Source: Ignavibacteria bacterium (lineage in GTDB: Bacteria; Bacteroidota; Ignavibacteria; UBA10030; SZUA-254). Taken from it: a stretch of DNA of 36,593 nt. Under the pieces are notes generated by a model. The model saw nothing but the letters and a program-made list of their open reading frames with translations, ran no database searches and was not told the origin of the DNA. Made by a program: the position numbers and the translations under genes. The DNA lies in the NCBI GenBank assembly GCA_016178625.1, contig JACOSX010000101.1:1-36593 (forward strand), read 5' to 3'. Shown here one piece after another: positions 33,951 to 36,593 of the stretch (position 1 is the first letter of the stretch; each line of letters opens with the position of its first letter).

Positions 33951-34772
33951 CTATCGTACAGGGAAGTACTTTACTTCTTTGACAATCTCTTGGCCCTCGT
34001 TGCTCAGCGTCCAGTCAATGAAATCCTTAACGGCACCGGTCGGTCTGCTGCGAGTGTACATGTAGAGAAACCGTGAGACCGGGTATTTATCTGCCTTCAC
34101 ATTTCCCTCGCTTGGTTCGTACGCCGGAGCATTAGAATCCTTTTTTACCTTCACGACTTTAATCCCCTGAGCATACGCCACCCCGCCGTAGCCGATTCCA
34201 TATTTGTCTTTTGCTACAGCATTGACCACTGCAGCCGTTCCCGGCATGCTCTGCATTGTAGAGACATAATCATCTCCTTCGAGCACGTTGTCCTTAAAGT
34301 AGACGTAGGTCCCGGAGTTATTCTCGCGTCCATAGAGAATAATTTTTGCGTCCGGACCACAAACATCTTTCCAGTTTGTTGTCTTACCAGTGTAGATGGC
34401 TTTGATTTGCGCAATGGTCAGTTCTTGAACCGGATTCGTTTCGTTTACATAGACGGCAAGACCATCTTTCGCAGCTTTGATCTCGACGCCGAGCGAATTA
34501 AACCGCATTCTCAGCTTTTCTTTTTCAGTCTTTTTCATCGGGCGTGAAGAGTTACAGATATCTGTTGTCCCATTGATGAGCGCAGAGATTCCGGTGCCGG
34601 ATCCTCCGCCCGTCACTTGAATCACTGTCCCGGGATGTTTCGACATGTACACCTCTGCCCACCGTTGTGCAAGAATCACCATTGTGTCGGAACCTTTCAT
34701 AGTGATCGTCTCGCCTTGCTGCATGAAGCCGAAGGTTGCAAGTACTGCAAGTAACAGAATTATTTTTTTCAT
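33951..34772 (-). CDS. pstS: Phosphate ABC transporter substrate-binding protein PstS
   Basis: A 273-residue exported binding protein. Signal peptide at 1-~18 (IILLLAVLATFGFM). The phosphate-binding loops are recognisable: ITMKGSDTMV, TGGGSGTGISALI and GRENNSGTYVYF. The C-terminal DWTLSNEGQEIVKEVKYFPV is typical. No lipobox Cys is seen after the signal, so it is probably periplasmic and soluble. The ATG at 34772 follows AAAGGAA at 7 nt. The gene follows the porin on the same strand with ~100 nt containing a hairpin repeat; it has no Pho box of its own and is probably transcribed from the porin promoter. Confidence 0.92.
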   Translation of the reverse strand: MKKIILLLAVLATFGFMQQGETITMKGSDTMVILAQRWAEVYMSKHPGTVIQVTGGGSGTGISALINGTTDICNSSRPMKKTEKEKLRMRFNSLGVEIKAAKDGLAVYVNETNPVQELTIAQIKAIYTGKTTNWKDVCGPDAKIILYGRENNSGTYVYFKDNVLEGDDYVSTMQSMPGTAAVVNAVAKDKYGIGYGGVAYAQGIKVVKVKKDSNAPAYEPSEGNVKADKYPVSRFLYMYTRSRPTGAVKDFIDWTLSNEGQEIVKEVKYFPVR

Positions 34773-34801
34773 TGTTGTTTCCTTTCGCGATTGTTGGTGA
34801 A

Positions 34802-34871
34802 ACCCTCACCCCGTCTCGACTTCGTCGAGTCACCCCTCTCCCAGTTTGGGAGAGGGGACGGGGGCGAGGGT
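34802..34871. repeat. Three-way palindromic repeat between porin and pstS
   Basis: The outer arms ACCCTCACCCCGTC and GACGGGGGCGAGGGT pair imperfectly. Inside are two perfect hairpins, CTCGAC-TTC-GTCGAG (34815-34829) and CCCCTCTCCC-AGTTT-GGGAGAGGGG (34833-34857). It touches the porin stop codon. It resembles the CCCTCTCC/GGAGAGGG hairpin at 18566-18586, so it is likely a dispersed family; no T-run follows. It could also attenuate pstS transcription. Confidence 0.7.
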
Positions 34872-36202
34872 CAAAACTTATACTGCATACGAAGTGTGAA
34901 CACGTTGTCTTTGATATCATCGATAAACGGTGCCAGTGCCCCGGTGGCAACGGGGTTCACCTTCTCGTTTGTCACGATGTCGTAGTATGCCGTGAACTTG
35001 ATGTTAGAATCCCAGTGGTAAATCCAGCCAAGTCCAAGTGTAGAGTATTTGATGTCGCCCGTGGTAAGGTTGCTGCCTGACGCGCCAATGTTAGAAGCAT
35101 CAACATCAGTGTTTGGATCCAGCACGTCGTACTTGACCACGAATTGGTTCTTCAAACCAAGGTTCTGGATATACATCGCATACCATCCGATGAAGTTACG
35201 AACGTAGAGCGGCGTGACAGTCGATCCAACATTGTAGAAGCTGTTAGAGGTCGTCGTGCCCGGCTGCTGGCCGAAAATGCACTCTCCACGCAACGATGAT
35301 CCCCCGATTGGAAGAACATCCGCGTATAACTGAAGGTCGGCTCCGTAATAGGTCCGCCCGTATCTTCCGTTAACATTCGTCGCAGTAGAATCAACTCGAT
35401 ACTGTTTGATCGCCGATGATTCGTCGATGCCGTACACGTACTTGGAGTTGTTTGTAACCTTTCCGAGATACGTCGAAATGCCGACATCAATCGAAACGTT
35501 TTGTTCTTCGAACGGGAGTGATACCCCTAATCGTCCGATGAAATCTTTATTACGGTCGTTCTCGTTTGCGTTGACAAGCACGCCATTGAAGACGCCGGCT
35601 TTGAGATTGAAGTTGCTGAGCGGTCCAGTCTCAGGAGCTATCTCAAGCTGCGCTCCAAGATCTCGCTCACCCGGGAAAAGAGTTTGAATGGAGCGTGCAA
35701 ACTCTGGAGATTCAATAACACTGTGTGAATGAAGAACCTCAAATCCGAATGGACGATAGAATGCACCGGTGGTGAGAGCGAACGTTTTGAGCCACGGTTC
35801 TTTAACCCACATGTATGCGTCTTTGATTGCCACACCGTTCTGTGTGACATCAACTTCTAGCACGTACTGGCTGAGATCGTTGTCGTAGTTGATCTTGAAC
35901 CGCCCACGTCGGACTTGGAAACGTGAGGCTACATTCTTCGGGAAGTCACCGCCTGCAAACGACGAGATACCAGCCGAATCCGCAATTTGGTACTGCGACT
36001 GGATGTAACCGGAAATTTTGATTTTCTTTAACGCGTCGACCGTACTTGAGATCGCGCTTAGTGTCTCATTCATACCGTCGAGTGCGCCTTTGAGGTCACT
36101 AACTTCTTCTTTGGTTGGAACCTTAGAGCTATCCGATTGGGCAAAGGCAATGACTGTGCCGCCAACACATATGAGAATTAATAGAATCAAGAACTTGTAC
36201 AT
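34871..36202 (-). CDS. Phosphate-type porin (OprO/OprP-like)
   Basis: A 443-residue outer-membrane protein. Signal peptide 1-~21 (ILLILICVGGTVIAFAQ), then a short coiled-coil segment (~30-62, VSDLKGALDGMNETLSAISS). The beta-barrel opens with KIKISGYIQSQYQ and the typical SRFQVRRGRFKINYDN. The C terminus TLRMQYKF ends in Phe as barrel proteins do. The match to the phosphate-selective porin family (Porin_O_P) fits its position next to pstS and its Pho-box promoter. The selectivity-determining Lys loop is not resolvable by eye. The ATG is at 36202, about 60 nt from the Pho-box array. Confidence 0.88.
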   Translation of the reverse strand: MYKFLILLILICVGGTVIAFAQSDSSKVPTKEEVSDLKGALDGMNETLSAISSTVDALKKIKISGYIQSQYQIADSAGISSFAGGDFPKNVASRFQVRRGRFKINYDNDLSQYVLEVDVTQNGVAIKDAYMWVKEPWLKTFALTTGAFYRPFGFEVLHSHSVIESPEFARSIQTLFPGERDLGAQLEIAPETGPLSNFNLKAGVFNGVLVNANENDRNKDFIGRLGVSLPFEEQNVSIDVGISTYLGKVTNNSKYVYGIDESSAIKQYRVDSTATNVNGRYGRTYYGADLQLYADVLPIGGSSLRGECIFGQQPGTTTSNSFYNVGSTVTPLYVRNFIGWYAMYIQNLGLKNQFVVKYDVLDPNTDVDASNIGASGSNLTTGDIKYSTLGLGWIYHWDSNIKFTAYYDIVTNEKVNPVATGALAPFIDDIKDNVFTLRMQYKF

Positions 36203-36248
36203 AGATACTCCGATGAGATGAGGGGTCTCTTGTTATTTACGCTGTCCT

Positions 36249-36302
36249 AAGATAATCACGGAATGTTACTTTGAGGTTATGGTTGGGTTAAGAAACTGTT
36301 AA
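36249..36302 (-). promoter_or_regulatory. Pho-box array and -10 element upstream of the porin
   Basis: On the minus strand: TTAACA (36297-36302), TTAACC (36286-36291), ATAACC (36275-36280) and GTAACA (36264-36269), all 11 bp apart. Then, after 9 nt, TATCTT (36249-36254). The spacing and the -10 hexamer are identical to those upstream of pstC. The downstream gene is the OprO/P-like porin, 47 nt from the -10. Confidence 0.8.
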
Positions 36303-36312
36303 GAAAATATTT

Positions 36313-36347
36313 GAGGATTATGGATGAAAGAAAATCCCATAATCCTC
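36313..36347. terminator. Perfect 11-bp hairpin, possible terminator of an upstream gene
   Basis: GAGGATTATGG (36313-36323) pairs with CCATAATCCTC (36337-36347), 13-nt loop. On the minus strand it is followed by AAATATTTT, a weak U-rich tail, and it sits just before the Pho-box array, so it may insulate the porin promoter from a gene outside the window. Confidence 0.4.
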
Positions 36348-36593
36348 ATTTCGATGACCCCTCAGTCATCAGCCCCCCCTCGAAAGAGTTGCTGGAACTC
36401 TCTGCGATCGAGCTATTCTTGCATTCTCTGACTGACCGTGAAGGAGGGGAATTTGGGAATGTGGCTTAAAGATTTAATCGTAGGAGCACACTTTGAACTG
36501 CTGGTGTAATTAAGAAAAAAGGGGGAGCTTGAAGCGCGGTAACTATTTTGGAAATGTGCCAGCATGTTTTACTCACTGATGTTACGCAGACGA

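Larger units (their letters stand above)
36203..36593. other. Regulatory region and right-edge spacer
   Basis: No convincing ORF in this 391-nt stretch. It carries the Pho-box array (36249-36302), an 11-bp perfect hairpin GAGGATTATGG/CCATAATCCTC (36313-36323 with 36337-36347), and a nested hairpin CTCGA..AGAGTT..AACTCT..TCGAG (36379-36412). The sequence beyond ~36420 shows nothing I can identify, except that the window stops in sequence of possible repeat nature. Confidence 0.5.

Noticed and set aside
36462-36512. 16-codon ORF (MWLKDLIVGAH...) after a GGAGG-like site at the right edge
   Set aside because: Too short, spacing too long, and no supporting context.
36560-36593. Possible insertion-sequence end at the right edge (TGATGTTACGCAG)
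   Set aside because: Too little sequence to identify a terminal repeat; no transposase is present.

Overview
The window looks like a bacterial chromosome fragment from the Bacteroidota/Chlorobi/Ignavibacteria (FCB) side of the tree. The pointers are an S46 dipeptidyl peptidase of the kind common there, large exported BNR/VPS10-like beta-propeller proteins, an M49-like metallopeptidase, and many short palindromic repeats between genes. This placement is inferred from protein style only; there is no rRNA or tRNA gene. Gene density is high and there is no prophage or CRISPR array. Most genes lie on the minus strand.

Left edge (1-241): the 3' end of a group II intron (domains V and VI), then a strong hairpin terminator. 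242-7304 (minus): a HerA-type ATPase, a GAF/SpoIIE-type phosphatase, an exported Ycf48-like propeller, an S46 peptidase with the Arg typical of the DPP11 (Asp/Glu-specific) type, and an elongation factor P whose tip loop has no lysine. 7305-10594: a probable remnant of an outer-membrane barrel gene, a 34-codon membrane ORF and a large exported BNR/VPS10-like protein. 10727-11512: a short-chain dehydrogenase. 11720-14755: a tight three-gene cassette of unrecognised function (two-TM/coiled-coil protein, exported glycine-zipper protein, three-TM protein with a C-terminal domain resembling the lysozyme/GH46 superfamily), with a candidate promoter upstream. 15070-18298: M49-like metallopeptidase, PKD-domain exported protein, YceH (DUF480) and a small membrane protein. 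18668-24528: ValRS, an exported M23 peptidase and a fumarylacetoacetase-family hydrolase. 24674-27512 (plus): purM and a GAF-GAF histidine kinase.

27691-36302 is a phosphate locus: a DUF47 PhoU-like protein and a Pit transporter (plus) converge on pstC-pstA-pstB-phoU (minus). Further upstream on the minus strand lie an arsenate reductase, pstS and an OprO/P-like porin. Two promoters, before the porin and before pstC, have the same architecture: four 6-bp TTAACA-like units repeated every 11 bp, then 9 nt, then TATCTT. This is strong internal evidence for a PhoB/PhoP-type regulon. The arsenate reductase, which would handle the arsenate that enters with phosphate, sits between pstS and pstC and is flanked by a 14-bp inverted repeat, suggesting it was inserted there.

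The most interesting items are the Pho-box pair, the three-gene envelope cassette, a 132-nt multi-stem palindromic element before the DUF47-pit operon, the arsC insertion, the lysine-less EF-P loop, and a dispersed palindrome that is translated inside valS.
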